A DNA stretch of 10,804 nt from contig DJSH01000085.1 of the NCBI GenBank assembly GCA_002440225.1, forward strand, positions 71,956-82,759, given 5' to 3'. The position numbers and the translations under genes were made by a program. The notes under the pieces are model-generated. The model made no database searches. It had not been told where the DNA came from and was given only the letters and a program-made list of their open reading frames with translations. This DNA is from Candidatus Segatella violae. GTDB taxonomy: Bacteria; Bacteroidota; Bacteroidia; Bacteroidales; Bacteroidaceae. How positions within the stretch are numbered: the stretch's first letter is position 1; the number at the start of each line of letters is the position of its first letter. Of this stretch, positions 1 to 6,874 are shown one piece after another.

Positions 1-910
1 TGAGCACATGCAAAGCCTTCGCCAGCACGATCTCGGCATTGGCACTGTAGCCCGAACGAATCTTACCGCCCTTGGTAGAGCGAACGGCAGCCTTGACCTC
101 AAACTGATTGGCACCATTGTTTTCCACCGCCTTTGGGGAGATGTACTCCAGGTTGGCGTCGAACTTCAAGTCTTGCAAGGCACCGATGGTTATCTTCATC
201 GGCATGCCCGTAACCAAGCTGCCCACCTCGGTCTCGTCGATGTTGCCACGGAAGATGAGGTCGTTCATGTTTGCCACGCAGGCGATGGTGGTTCCGTCGT
301 TGAAGGTGTTGGCGAGAATCACGGAGTTACCCACCTTCACAGGGATGTCGAGGATGATGCCCGAGATGGTGGAGCGGATGAGGGTGGAAGAGGCACTGGC
401 GTTGCTCTTCGATACGCCGTCGCGCACCACCTCGAGGTTGTCTTCGGCGGCAACCACTTCTTCTCTTGCCTGCTTCAAGGCTTGCTTCACCTTGTCGAAC
501 TCGTCGGCGCTTACCAACTGCTTCTTGAAGAGCTGTTCCTCGCGCCCATAGTCTACTTGTGCTTGCTTCAGGTTGATGCCAGCCAAGCGCATACGAGCCT
601 GCGCCGAACTGAGCTGTCCCATGTCTGGGATTACCTTTACCTTGGCAATCACCTCGCCAGCCTGAACGTAATCGCCCGCCTGCTTGCAAATCTCGGTGAT
701 GATACCGCTAATCTGTGGCTTCACGCTCACCTCGTTGCGAGGTTCGATTTTACCCGTGATGACGGTGGTCTTCAATACATCTGCCATCTTGGGAGTCAAC
801 TCGGTGTATTCCACAGGCTTAGGCTGTGATTTCTGATAGAGGAACACGAAGGTTCCGATGAAAATCAAGGCGACTATCGCCGCAACAATCAACTTTGAAT
901 ACTTTTTCAT
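1..910 (-). CDS. Periplasmic adaptor subunit of a tripartite efflux system (HlyD/MacA class), partial
   Basis: The reading frame starts with ATG at 910 (MKKYSKLIVAAIV) and stays open to the window edge, giving 303 codons. Family members are usually about 400 residues, so roughly 100 C-terminal residues lie outside. Residues ~6-24 form a membrane anchor or uncleaved signal. Next comes a biotinyl/lipoyl half-motif (KPQISGIITEI, then GDYVQAGEVIAKV), a long helical hairpin rich in Q, A, K and E (about residues 80-140), and the second lipoyl half (STISGIILDIPVKVGNSV). The rest is a beta-barrel-like section. Such adaptors link an inner-membrane transporter to an outer-membrane TolC-type channel across the periplasm. 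It lies 65 bp downstream of two MacB-type permeases and their ATPase, on the same strand, so it is probably the adaptor of that transporter. An RND pump adaptor is the other option, but no RND gene is visible. Confidence 0.9.
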   Translation of the reverse strand, partial: MKKYSKLIVAAIVALIFIGTFVFLYQKSQPKPVEYTELTPKMADVLKTTVITGKIEPRNEVSVKPQISGIITEICKQAGDYVQAGEVIAKVKVIPDMGQLSSAQARMRLAGINLKQAQVDYGREEQLFKKQLVSADEFDKVKQALKQAREEVVAAEDNLEVVRDGVSKSNASASSTLIRSTISGIILDIPVKVGNSVILANTFNDGTTIACVANMNDLIFRGNIDETEVGSLVTGMPMKITIGALQDLKFDANLEYISPKAVENNGANQFEVKAAVRSTKGGKIRSGYSANAEIVLAKALHVL

Positions 911-975
911 ATCTCGAATATCTTATATTTTCATTCTGCGTAATTAAACACTAAACATTACTCTTTAAACATTGT

Positions 976-2223
976 TTACTCGTCTCTCATCGCATCCACA
1001 GGCTTGATGCTCATGGCTCGCCAGGCTGGTGCTAGTCCTGCCAATCCGCCGAGGATGCAAATCAGGATGGCGGAGAATATAGCCGTCCAGAAATTTACTT
1101 GGAAGTGGGCGGTGAGGATGCCATCCGTCGTGTTCGCCATCTCCAGCATTTGCAGGATGGCTACGCCGAAGATGATGCCGCTCATTCCTGCCACCAAGGT
1201 CAGGATGATGCTCTCGGAGATGATTTGGGAGAGTATCATCTTCGGTGTGGCTCCGATAGCTCGGCGGATGCCTATCTCGGTGGTTCGCTCCCTCACCGTC
1301 ACCATCATGATGTTTGACACACCGATGGCTCCAGCCAGCAGGGTTCCGATGCCTACCATCCAGATGAGGAGGTTTACGCCCTTGAACAGATTGTCGAGCA
1401 TCTGGAAGAGCACCTCGGTATTGAAGACCATCAAGCCTTTCTCATCTGTTGGGTCTATGCTGTGAGCTCTTGCCACGGTTTCTCTCATTCTTTTGGTCAG
1501 GGTGCTCATCACGACACCCGGCTTGCCGGTGACGGCAATGATGTCTACGGCGTTGCCTCGGTTGTAGGCTGTGCGAAGCACCGACTGGGGCAGGGTTATG
1601 GTCTCGTCGGCACGACCGCCGAAGTTCACACCGTTGCCCGAGCGATAGTCTACTCCCACCACAGTATAATAGGTGGAGTCTACTCTGACGCTCTTGCCAC
1701 AGGGGTCGCCGCCACCGGGGAAGAGATTTTGGTAAATCTGCTTGCCTATGACGCACACCTTGCGTTGCTGGCGCACATCCATCTCGTTGATGTATCTGCC
1801 ATAAAACAACTTGGGTGCCGAAACCTTGGCGTAGTCGGGATTCACACCTTGAGTGGAACCACTGAAGGTCTTGTCGCCAAAGACAACCGTCTTTCTTCCT
1901 CCGAAGAGCATCGGGGTGATGACGTCCAGCTCTGGCACCTGTTGGCGCAACCGCTGCAGGTCGCTCTGCTCCATGTTCCAGGAGCGCCCCTTGTTGAAGC
2001 CTTTGTAGGGCTTGGTGGTGTTTTGCGACCATATCACGGCAGTGTTGGTGGCGAAGCCTTGAAAGTTGTTTTGCAGAATCTCCTTCAGACCCTGTCCACC
2101 GCCCATCAAGGCGATGAGCATAAACACGCCCCAGAACACACCGAAGCCCGTCAGGAGGCTGCGGCTCTTGTTCCTCGTGATGGTGTCGAGTATCTCTTTG
2201 TATGTATCTAAGTCGAATCTCAT
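976..2223 (-). CDS. MacB/FtsX-type ABC transporter permease (second of the pair)
   Basis: A complete 415-residue protein starting MRFDLDTYKEIL and ending DAMRDE. It has the MacB-type plan: one membrane helix at ~22-43, a large periplasmic domain (MacB_PCD type, ~45-280), then three helices at ~285-309, ~333-358 and ~376-400. The cytoplasmic loop after helix 2 carries the FtsX/MacB signature at residues 310-325 (VRERTTEIGIRRAIGA), which contacts the ATPase. There is no nucleotide-binding domain, so it depends on the separate ATPase at 3550-4266. It begins only 12 bp after the preceding permease gene, implying cotranscription and probably translational coupling. MacB-type pumps work by mechanotransmission, moving substrates from the periplasm out through a TolC channel. 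Substrates can be macrolides, peptides, siderophores or lipoproteins, and the sequence does not say which. The two permeases are clearly related but diverged, so they may form a heterodimer. Confidence 0.92.
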   Translation of the reverse strand: MRFDLDTYKEILDTITRNKSRSLLTGFGVFWGVFMLIALMGGGQGLKEILQNNFQGFATNTAVIWSQNTTKPYKGFNKGRSWNMEQSDLQRLRQQVPELDVITPMLFGGRKTVVFGDKTFSGSTQGVNPDYAKVSAPKLFYGRYINEMDVRQQRKVCVIGKQIYQNLFPGGGDPCGKSVRVDSTYYTVVGVDYRSGNGVNFGGRADETITLPQSVLRTAYNRGNAVDIIAVTGKPGVVMSTLTKRMRETVARAHSIDPTDEKGLMVFNTEVLFQMLDNLFKGVNLLIWMVGIGTLLAGAIGVSNIMMVTVRERTTEIGIRRAIGATPKMILSQIISESIILTLVAGMSGIIFGVAILQMLEMANTTDGILTAHFQVNFWTAIFSAILICILGGLAGLAPAWRAMSIKPVDAMRDE

Positions 2224-2235
2224 ATCTCTTTATTT

Positions 2236-3495
2236 TTATTCCGCTCTCAGCGCCTCTATCGGTCGGATTTTCGCAGCCTTGATGGCAGGAATGAGTCCGG
2301 CGATGGTGCCTGCGATAACGATGGTGATGGTGGCTCCGATGCAGGTGCCGATGCCTACTGTTGGGTTCACGAACATAGCTGCCTTAAACAAACCTGTATC
2401 CACGGTGGTATGACCGATGGTGGCATCCATAATTTCGTTGGCTGCCACGCCGCACACCATGCCGATGTATCCGAAGAAGGAAGTGATGATGATGCTCTCG
2501 GTGATGATGAGTTTCAATATCGACCAAGGTCTGGCTCCGATGGCCTTGCGAACGCCAAACTCTCGGGTGCGCTCTTTCACGGTGATGAGCATGATGTTGC
2601 TCACGCCCACGATGCCGCTCAGCAGGGTGAAGAGCCCCACAACCCAAAGGGCTGTCTGGATGATGGCGATACCTTGGTTCATCTGGATGTTGTCCATGTA
2701 TCGGTTCCAAAGCCAGATGCTTCGCTTGTCGTCGGGAGCGGCCTTGTGGTTGTTGTTTACGCTGGCACGATAGCTTTTTTCGAATGCTTTGTTTTGTTCC
2801 TCTGTCTTCAAGTTCTTGAGAGTGAATTCTATGGTGCCCGCCTCGTCGCCCTTGGCATAGATGGTCTTCACGGTGGAGAAGGCGGAGAAAGCCTCGGTGT
2901 TCTGTCGGGATTCATCATCCTTGTAGATGCCCACCACTTTGAACGAGAGATTATCCACCTTGACGTTCTTGCCCACCAAGGCTCGGTAGTCCTTGACGAG
3001 TTCCTTGGCTTGTCCACGGCTCAACACCACCACTTTACGGCGTTCTTTTTGGTCGATGTCGTTGATGAAGCGTCCTACCAAGATTTCAGTCTTGTCGATT
3101 TTCACGTGTGATGGTCCGACGCCCGTCAAGGTCTGTGCTGCCACATAGTTGTCGCCGTATATGATGTTGACGTTGGCTTGCTGTAACTGCCCTCCCACGT
3201 CGCCCACCACATGACCATATGTCTTGGCGGTAATCGTCAGGTCCTTGTCGTTGAGGGTGATGGGGCGACCTTCCTTTAGACCATTGTAAGCTTTGGAGGT
3301 TTGTCCGCCGAAGACCAACATTGAGTTGGCAAGGAAGCGGTCGCTCTGTTGCAACTGGGCGTTAATCAGACCATTGCCGGCACCCAAGAGGAAAATCAGC
3401 ATGAAGATTCCCCAGGCAACGGCAAAGCCTGTGAGCGAAGTACGCAACTTGTTGCGCTTCGAAGTGCTCCATATTTCTTTGATTAATTCTCTCAT
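2236..3495 (-). CDS. MacB/FtsX-type ABC transporter permease (first of the pair)
   Basis: A complete 419-residue protein starting MRELIKEIWSTSKRNKLRTS and ending IEALRAE. Helix 1 is at ~19-41 and is followed by a periplasmic domain of about 230 residues. Three C-terminal helices follow at ~281-306, ~329-353 and ~380-403. The FtsX-type coupling loop is KERTREFGVRKAIGA at 307-321. Topology and motifs place it in the MacB permease family, here without a fused ATPase domain. The gene follows the ATPase by 54 bp and precedes the second permease by 12 bp, all on the minus strand. The N-terminal segment of both permeases shares a charged stretch before helix 1 and a GxGxGL motif just after it, as expected for paralogues from a duplication. 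Export of a toxic compound or of a cell product are both possible. The substrate cannot be read from the sequence. Confidence 0.92.
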   Translation of the reverse strand: MRELIKEIWSTSKRNKLRTSLTGFAVAWGIFMLIFLLGAGNGLINAQLQQSDRFLANSMLVFGGQTSKAYNGLKEGRPITLNDKDLTITAKTYGHVVGDVGGQLQQANVNIIYGDNYVAAQTLTGVGPSHVKIDKTEILVGRFINDIDQKERRKVVVLSRGQAKELVKDYRALVGKNVKVDNLSFKVVGIYKDDESRQNTEAFSAFSTVKTIYAKGDEAGTIEFTLKNLKTEEQNKAFEKSYRASVNNNHKAAPDDKRSIWLWNRYMDNIQMNQGIAIIQTALWVVGLFTLLSGIVGVSNIMLITVKERTREFGVRKAIGARPWSILKLIITESIIITSFFGYIGMVCGVAANEIMDATIGHTTVDTGLFKAAMFVNPTVGIGTCIGATITIVIAGTIAGLIPAIKAAKIRPIEALRAE

Positions 3496-3549
3496 TATAT
3501 TCGAGTTTTTTCAAAAATTCTCTAATTCTCAAATTCTTGAGATAAAAAA

Positions 3550-4266
3550 TTACTTGACGTAGTCTTTCGATACGAGATGGTGGTCGTAGTTTTCCTCGAT
3601 GCTTCCGATGAGGCCATCCTTGATGTGGATAACTTTGTCGGTCTCGTTGGCTACGCCGCTCTCGTGGGTCACCACCACGATGGTCATTCCCTCCTTTTTG
3701 TGGAGTTCCTTCAGGAGGTCCATCACTTCCACGCTCGTCTTGGAGTCGAGGGCGCCAGTAGGTTCATCGGCAAGGATGATTTCGGGCTTGGTGATGAGGG
3801 CTCGGGCGATGGCTACACGTTGTTTCTGTCCGCCCGACATCTCGTTGGGGTAGTGGTTAGCCCACTGTTTCAGTCCTAGCTTGTCGAGATATTCCATCGC
3901 CATCTCGTGGCGCTTCTTGCGGCTCACGCCTTGATAGAACAGGGGCAATTCCACGTTTTCCACGGCAGTCTTGAAGGAGATGAGGTTGAACGACTGGAAG
4001 ATGAAACCAATCATCTTGTTACGATATTCGGCGGCACGAGTCTCCGAGAGGTCCTTGATGAGGACATCGTTGAGTCGGTATTCACCCGTATCGTAATTGT
4101 CGAGAATACCCAATATATTTAATAAGGTGGATTTGCCCGAGCCGGATGCGCCCATGATGCTGACGAACTCGCCTCGCTCGATGTCGAGATCGATACCCTT
4201 CAACACGTGCAGAGGCTGGGCACCCTGGTAAGTCTTGTTGACGTCTTTTAGATGAATCAATGACAT
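3550..4266 (-). CDS. MacB/LolD-type ABC transporter ATP-binding protein
   Basis: A 238-residue stand-alone ATPase starting MSLIHLKDVNKTYQG. All motifs are intact: Walker A GASGSGKST at 39-47, Q-loop Gln91 (FIFQSFNL), signature MSGGQ at 143-147 (Met instead of the usual Leu), Walker B IILADE with Asp167 and catalytic Glu168, D-loop ALD at 172-174 and switch His201 (VTHE). The sequence style is that of the MacB/LolD/FtsE subfamily that drives FtsX-type permeases. I chose the ATG at 4266. A longer frame would need a TTG at 4299, lies inside a hairpin, and adds residues that the family lacks. The two following permease genes have no ATPase domain of their own, so this protein probably energises both. 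It lies 244 bp downstream of the GntR-type regulator gene. Confidence 0.95.
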   Translation of the reverse strand: MSLIHLKDVNKTYQGAQPLHVLKGIDLDIERGEFVSIMGASGSGKSTLLNILGILDNYDTGEYRLNDVLIKDLSETRAAEYRNKMIGFIFQSFNLISFKTAVENVELPLFYQGVSRKKRHEMAMEYLDKLGLKQWANHYPNEMSGGQKQRVAIARALITKPEIILADEPTGALDSKTSVEVMDLLKELHKKEGMTIVVVTHESGVANETDKVIHIKDGLIGSIEENYDHHLVSKDYVK

Positions 4267-4284
4267 GATGTTGTATTTAGTGTC

Positions 4285-4297
4285 GGGAGAAACTCCC
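4285..4297 (-). promoter_or_regulatory. Small hairpin in the leader of the MacB-type ATPase gene
   Basis: Read on the minus strand this is GGGAG-TTT-CTCCC, a 5-bp GC-rich stem with a 3-nt loop ending 18 nt before the chosen ATG. It would lie in the 5' untranslated leader and could affect translation or mRNA stability. There is no U-run after it, so it is not an intrinsic terminator. Its function is inferred from position only. Confidence 0.4.
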
Positions 4298-4332
4298 AAC
4301 GGTTATTATTGATTAGAACTATAAACCTTAGA

Positions 4333-4361
4333 CGCTTGCAACTCTTGGAAAGTTGCAAGCG
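4333..4361 (-). repeat. Perfect 11-bp inverted repeat between the GntR gene and the MacB-type operon
   Basis: The arms CGCTTGCAACT (4333-4343) and AGTTGCAAGCG (4351-4361) are exact reverse complements around a 7-nt loop. Neither strand has a T-run directly after it, so it does not look like an intrinsic terminator. It sits about 67 bp upstream of the ATPase start. It could be a protein-binding palindrome or a leader hairpin of the MacB-type operon. I cannot name a binding protein. Confidence 0.6.
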
Positions 4362-4475
4362 AACTGATATTTCTAAAACGTTCTCATATACATCTTATTA
4401 TATAGAAAGCTAAAATTGAGGTGAAAAAGATACTTTTGAGCAAAATGGGTACTATCATATCGGTTATGTTTTGAT

Positions 4476-4505
4476 CCATTGGATGCGTATCAAGGCATCC
4501 AATGG
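4476..4505 (-). terminator. Perfect 11-bp hairpin just after the GntR gene; possible terminator without a U-tract
   Basis: CCATTGGATGC (4476-4486) and GCATCCAATGG (4495-4505) are exact reverse complements with an 8-nt loop. The hairpin begins 5 nt beyond the GntR stop codon (4511-4513), a usual place for a 3' stem-loop. The minus strand after it reads ATCAAAACATAACC, which has no U-run, so strong intrinsic termination is unlikely. It may protect the 3' end of the mRNA or allow partial read-through into the MacB-type genes. Confidence 0.45.
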
Positions 4506-4510
4506 TTTGG

Positions 4511-4882
4511 TTAAACCTTGATTTTCTTGAGGTCTTTCTCCAATTCCTCCTTCACCTCGTCGATGGAGATGTCGAGGAGCGACATCTGTCGGGCGAGTTC
4601 CGGGAGGCGTTCTTTCATAAACTCTTTCTTGCGAGTCTTCTTGATTTGCTTCTTCGCTCCTGCGGAAACGAAGTAACCCAGTCCTCGCTTGTTGTAGATA
4701 ACCTCATCACTAGCCAGCAGATCGTATGCCTTCACAGCTGTGTTGGCGTTCACCTCCAGCAGCACGGCGTACTCTCGAACGCTCGGTATTCGCTCGTCCT
4801 CCTTGTATTTGCCAGCCAGAATCTCGTCGCAGAGACGCTCGGCTATCTGAATGTATATGGCTTTATCATTGCTGAAATTCAT
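4511..4882 (-). CDS. GntR-family transcriptional regulator, YtrA subfamily
   Basis: A complete 123-residue protein. Residues 1-75 form the GntR winged helix: the first helix includes IYIQIAERLCDEILAGKY, RIPSVREYA at 31-39 is the typical GntR turn, the recognition helix is around ANTAVKAYDLL (46-56), and the wing is YNKRGLGYFV (63-72). The remaining ~50 residues are a short charged helical tail (KKQIKKTRKK, then EVKEELEKDLKK), much smaller than FadR- or HutC-type effector domains. This is the YtrA pattern. Members of that group usually repress a neighbouring ABC-2 type transporter operon and their own gene, and often respond to cell-envelope antibiotics. Here the gene follows the permease by 80 bp and lies between two transporter units. 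I see no TAnnTTTG promoter in that 80 bp, so cotranscription with the ATPase and permease is likely. Confidence 0.92.
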   Translation of the reverse strand: MNFSNDKAIYIQIAERLCDEILAGKYKEDERIPSVREYAVLLEVNANTAVKAYDLLASDEVIYNKRGLGYFVSAGAKKQIKKTRKKEFMKERLPELARQMSLLDISIDEVKEELEKDLKKIKV

Positions 4883-4962
4883 AATCGTTAAATTTGAATT
4901 CTCTTTTTTAGATGTACAATTCTTATCCTTAGATGAATAGGCTTAAACCTGACATAAGCTTG

Positions 4963-5805
4963 TTAGATATTTATCCACTTGTTGCAGATTACTTGCATAC
5001 GAGTAAAAAGTTTGTATGATGCCCAGTAGTTGAAGCCTGTAAATGCTAAGCTGAAGTTAATGGCTAGGATTTCACAGATGGTTGTTTGTATTTCGTCTGC
5101 GTTCATGTGTCCATTTAATGGAAATACTCCCAGTTCGTGCAATTCTGTAATAGTATAACCAAATATAAAAGCAAGAATACAACCCGTAACCAAAGTAAGA
5201 ATGACTGATTGTTTGCGATAGAAAGAACCACCCAATGTGCAGAAGGAGTGAATGAACAGTATGGCACAAATTGTTTCTATATTTGTGTTATTAATAAAAA
5301 TAGTTCCCCATTTACTTAGGATTGGCCATGTGATACTTATGTGGAAAGTGGGCGTAATGGCGAAGCTAAACAAAAATTGGATCATGTCGCCTCCCACCAA
5401 TGCCACCAATACCATGAAGAAAGCTCCCACGCTCATGAGGAGAAGACGGGCTATGAATTTTTCCAAGCTTGTCGCAGGTAGCATCAAGAAGCTCTCACGG
5501 CTCAGTTTATGCTTCATGTTGTGGAATATCTTTGCAGCCATGACAACCATGACGATGCTGAGAAATATCCAGAAGAAGTTATAGGTCTGGTCGATATAAA
5601 AATCATTCAGAGATGGTGCGCCAGGAGCTGACTCACCATGTGCAATGGCATTTGCCCATCCACGGCTAGAGTATAGGCAGCCGACAAAGCATCCTGTGAA
5701 TCCTAGAATGAGTCCCAAAAGACCAAAAATGTATCTCTTCTTGTTGGTAAGCAAGTCCCAACGCAGTACCATTCCAAATCTATGTAAATCAAATGTTTTG
5801 TTCAT
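4963..5805 (-). CDS. ABC-2 type membrane permease, six predicted helices
   Basis: A complete 280-residue integral membrane protein starting MNKTFDLHRFGMVLRWDLLTNKK. Hydrophobic segments lie at ~25-45, ~77-97, ~115-150 (long, ending in a polar part), ~171-192, ~198-220 and ~240-265, which suits six membrane helices with a basic C-terminal tail (KLFTRMQVICNKW). No enzymatic motif is visible. I assign it by this topology and by its place 59 bp after an ABC-2 type ATPase and 80 bp before a YtrA-type regulator, which is the usual set of partners for such permeases. It would form the transmembrane part of a small ABC transporter. Substrate and direction are unknown. In Firmicutes, comparable YtrA-linked modules act in envelope stress or resistance. 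Confidence 0.82.
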   Translation of the reverse strand: MNKTFDLHRFGMVLRWDLLTNKKRYIFGLLGLILGFTGCFVGCLYSSRGWANAIAHGESAPGAPSLNDFYIDQTYNFFWIFLSIVMVVMAAKIFHNMKHKLSRESFLMLPATSLEKFIARLLLMSVGAFFMVLVALVGGDMIQFLFSFAITPTFHISITWPILSKWGTIFINNTNIETICAILFIHSFCTLGGSFYRKQSVILTLVTGCILAFIFGYTITELHELGVFPLNGHMNADEIQTTICEILAINFSLAFTGFNYWASYKLFTRMQVICNKWINI

Positions 5806-5824
5806 AATTGTATGTATTTAATTC

Positions 5825-5836
5825 GGGCTTTCGCCC
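5825..5836 (-). promoter_or_regulatory. Short GC hairpin with a GAAA tetraloop between ATPase and permease genes
   Basis: On the minus strand the sequence is GGGC-GAAA-GCCC, a 4-bp stem capped by a GNRA-type loop, ending 19 nt before the permease ATG. It lies in the 59-bp gap between two cotranscribed genes. It could tune the relative expression of the ATPase and permease. It is short, so chance is possible. Confidence 0.3.
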
Positions 5837-5864
5837 TACGAAATGTGTAAATGATGTGAGGTGT

Positions 5865-6689
5865 TTATTCAGCTAACTTTCCGTTGATTACTGCATTGAA
5901 GAGCAATTCGAGGTTCATCTGTGTCTCGTTGCTTCCCTCTTGTCGCTTGCAGATGGTGGCGTTGCCTTGCAGGGTAGGTTCGGCGTAGAGCATGGTGTCG
6001 TCCATCTCCTGTGGGTTGCGATACTCGAAGCTGTATTTCTCACAGATGTCTGAGACAGAAGCATTGAGCAAGAGTTGGCTCTGGTTCATGATGACGATGT
6101 GGTCGAGCAGCGATTCAATATCATGTACTTGGTGGGTGGAGATGATGAGGGTGCGCTCATCGGTCATATTCTTGGCTATCACTTTGCGGAACTGGCTCTT
6201 CGATGGGATGTCGAGACCATTGGTTGGCTCGTCCATTAGGAGAAATTGGGTACCTGTGGCGAGTGCGAAACTCATGAATACCTTCTTCTTCTGTCCCATC
6301 GAGAGTTCGTTCAACTTGAGAGAGATTGGCAAATCAAAATCCTTAAGGCAGTTCTCCAGCACTTCCTGCGAGAAGTTAGGATAGAAACCTTGGTTCATCT
6401 TCACGTAGGTGGAGAGCGAAACGTTAGGCAGTTCAAATTCCTCGGGTACCATGAATATCTCCTTGAGCATGTCGGCTTTGCGCTCTTGTGCCGAGATGCC
6501 ATCCACGAGGATGGTACCGTTCTGCTGGCGGAGCAGTCCGCTGATGAGGTAGAGCAGGGTGCTCTTGCCTGTACCGTTCTTGCCGAGCAAGCCATAGATG
6601 TTGTTCTCCTTGAGCTCCAAGGAGAAATCTCTGAACACGAGGTGTTTGCTACCTGGGTATCTGAAATCGATGTCTTTAATCTTTATCAT
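5865..6689 (-). CDS. ABC-2 type transporter ATP-binding protein
   Basis: A complete 274-residue protein starting MIKIKDIDFRYPGSKHLVF. Walker A is GKNGTGKST at 36-44, the signature is LSMGQ at 129-133 (Met where Gly is usual), Walker B is LLMDE with Asp153 and catalytic Glu154, the D-loop is GLD at 158-160 and the switch His is 186 (STHQ). The Q-loop position reads VPEEFEL (81-87), so Glu replaces the usual Gln. The last ~70 residues form a variable tail common in ABC-2 type ATPases. It is the first gene of a minus-strand unit with the permease at 4963-5805 and the GntR regulator at 4511-4882. A Bacteroidota-type promoter lies just upstream. It should energise that permease. The substrate is unknown. 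Confidence 0.93.
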   Translation of the reverse strand: MIKIKDIDFRYPGSKHLVFRDFSLELKENNIYGLLGKNGTGKSTLLYLISGLLRQQNGTILVDGISAQERKADMLKEIFMVPEEFELPNVSLSTYVKMNQGFYPNFSQEVLENCLKDFDLPISLKLNELSMGQKKKVFMSFALATGTQFLLMDEPTNGLDIPSKSQFRKVIAKNMTDERTLIISTHQVHDIESLLDHIVIMNQSQLLLNASVSDICEKYSFEYRNPQEMDDTMLYAEPTLQGNATICKRQEGSNETQMNLELLFNAVINGKLAE

Positions 6690-6704
6690 AATATTTAATG
6701 TTTT

Positions 6705-6728
6705 AGTGTACTACTTCAATAGGACACT
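6705..6728. promoter_or_regulatory. Candidate operator for the YtrA-type GntR regulator
   Basis: The plus strand carries AGTGTA (6705-6710), 12 nt, then GACACT (6723-6728). The inner AGTGT and ACACT arms are exact reverse complements. This closely resembles the Bacillus subtilis YtrA site as I recall it, AGTGTA-13 bp-TACACT, with one base changed and a spacer one base shorter. It begins 1 bp beyond the -7 box of the ATPase promoter and would overlap the transcription start, a good position for repression. The link to the regulator at 4511-4882 is inferred. Confidence 0.5.
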
Positions 6729-6729
6729 G

Positions 6730-6761
6730 CAAAGGTAGTCTTTTCTGCAATATGCTCCAAG
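6730..6761 (-). promoter_or_regulatory. Bacteroidota-type promoter of the ABC-2/GntR unit
   Basis: The minus strand has a -7 box TACCTTTG (complement of 6730-6737), an exact match to TAnnTTTG. A -33 element CTTG (complement of 6758-6761) precedes it with a 20-nt spacer, inside the 19-21 nt range of the Bacteroidota housekeeping sigma factor. The start site would fall near 6723, giving a leader of about 35 nt before the ATG at 6689. Confidence 0.75.
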
Positions 6762-6827
6762 CTTTTCTACAATTATTTTCCGACTTTAACACATCGTTAA
6801 CGTTTCCACCTAGATTATATAAAGGGC

Positions 6828-6869
6828 ATAATAAAAGCTCGTAAGAGAATCGATTATCTTACGAGCTTT
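6828..6869 (-). terminator. Intrinsic terminator of the HlyIII/TrhA-family gene
   Basis: A perfect 13-bp stem (6834-6846 with 6857-6869; arms contain GCTCGTAAGA and its complement) has a 10-nt loop. It is followed on the minus strand by TTTTATTAT. It starts 5 nt after the end of the gene at 6875. It separates this gene from the transporter unit downstream. Confidence 0.88.
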
Positions 6870-6874
6870 AAATC

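Noticed and set aside
8..829. Long plus-strand reading frame of 273 codons at the left end
   Set aside because: It lies antisense to the adaptor gene, and its His/Val/Leu-rich translation shows no domain. The minus frame has clear lipoyl and hairpin motifs.
952..973. TAAACATT repeated twice (952-959 and 966-973) between the second permease and the adaptor
   Set aside because: Short A/T-rich repeats like this are expected by chance in intergenic DNA here. No symmetry or promoter is linked to them.
4267..4299. Longer start for the MacB-type ATPase (TTG at 4299)
   Set aside because: The start codon is weak, the extension crosses a leader hairpin, and ATG at 4266 gives the normal family N-terminus.
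4431..4438. TACTTTTG on the plus strand, resembling a -7 box
   Set aside because: No -33 element lies 19-21 nt upstream, and the only thing downstream is the antisense strand of the GntR gene.
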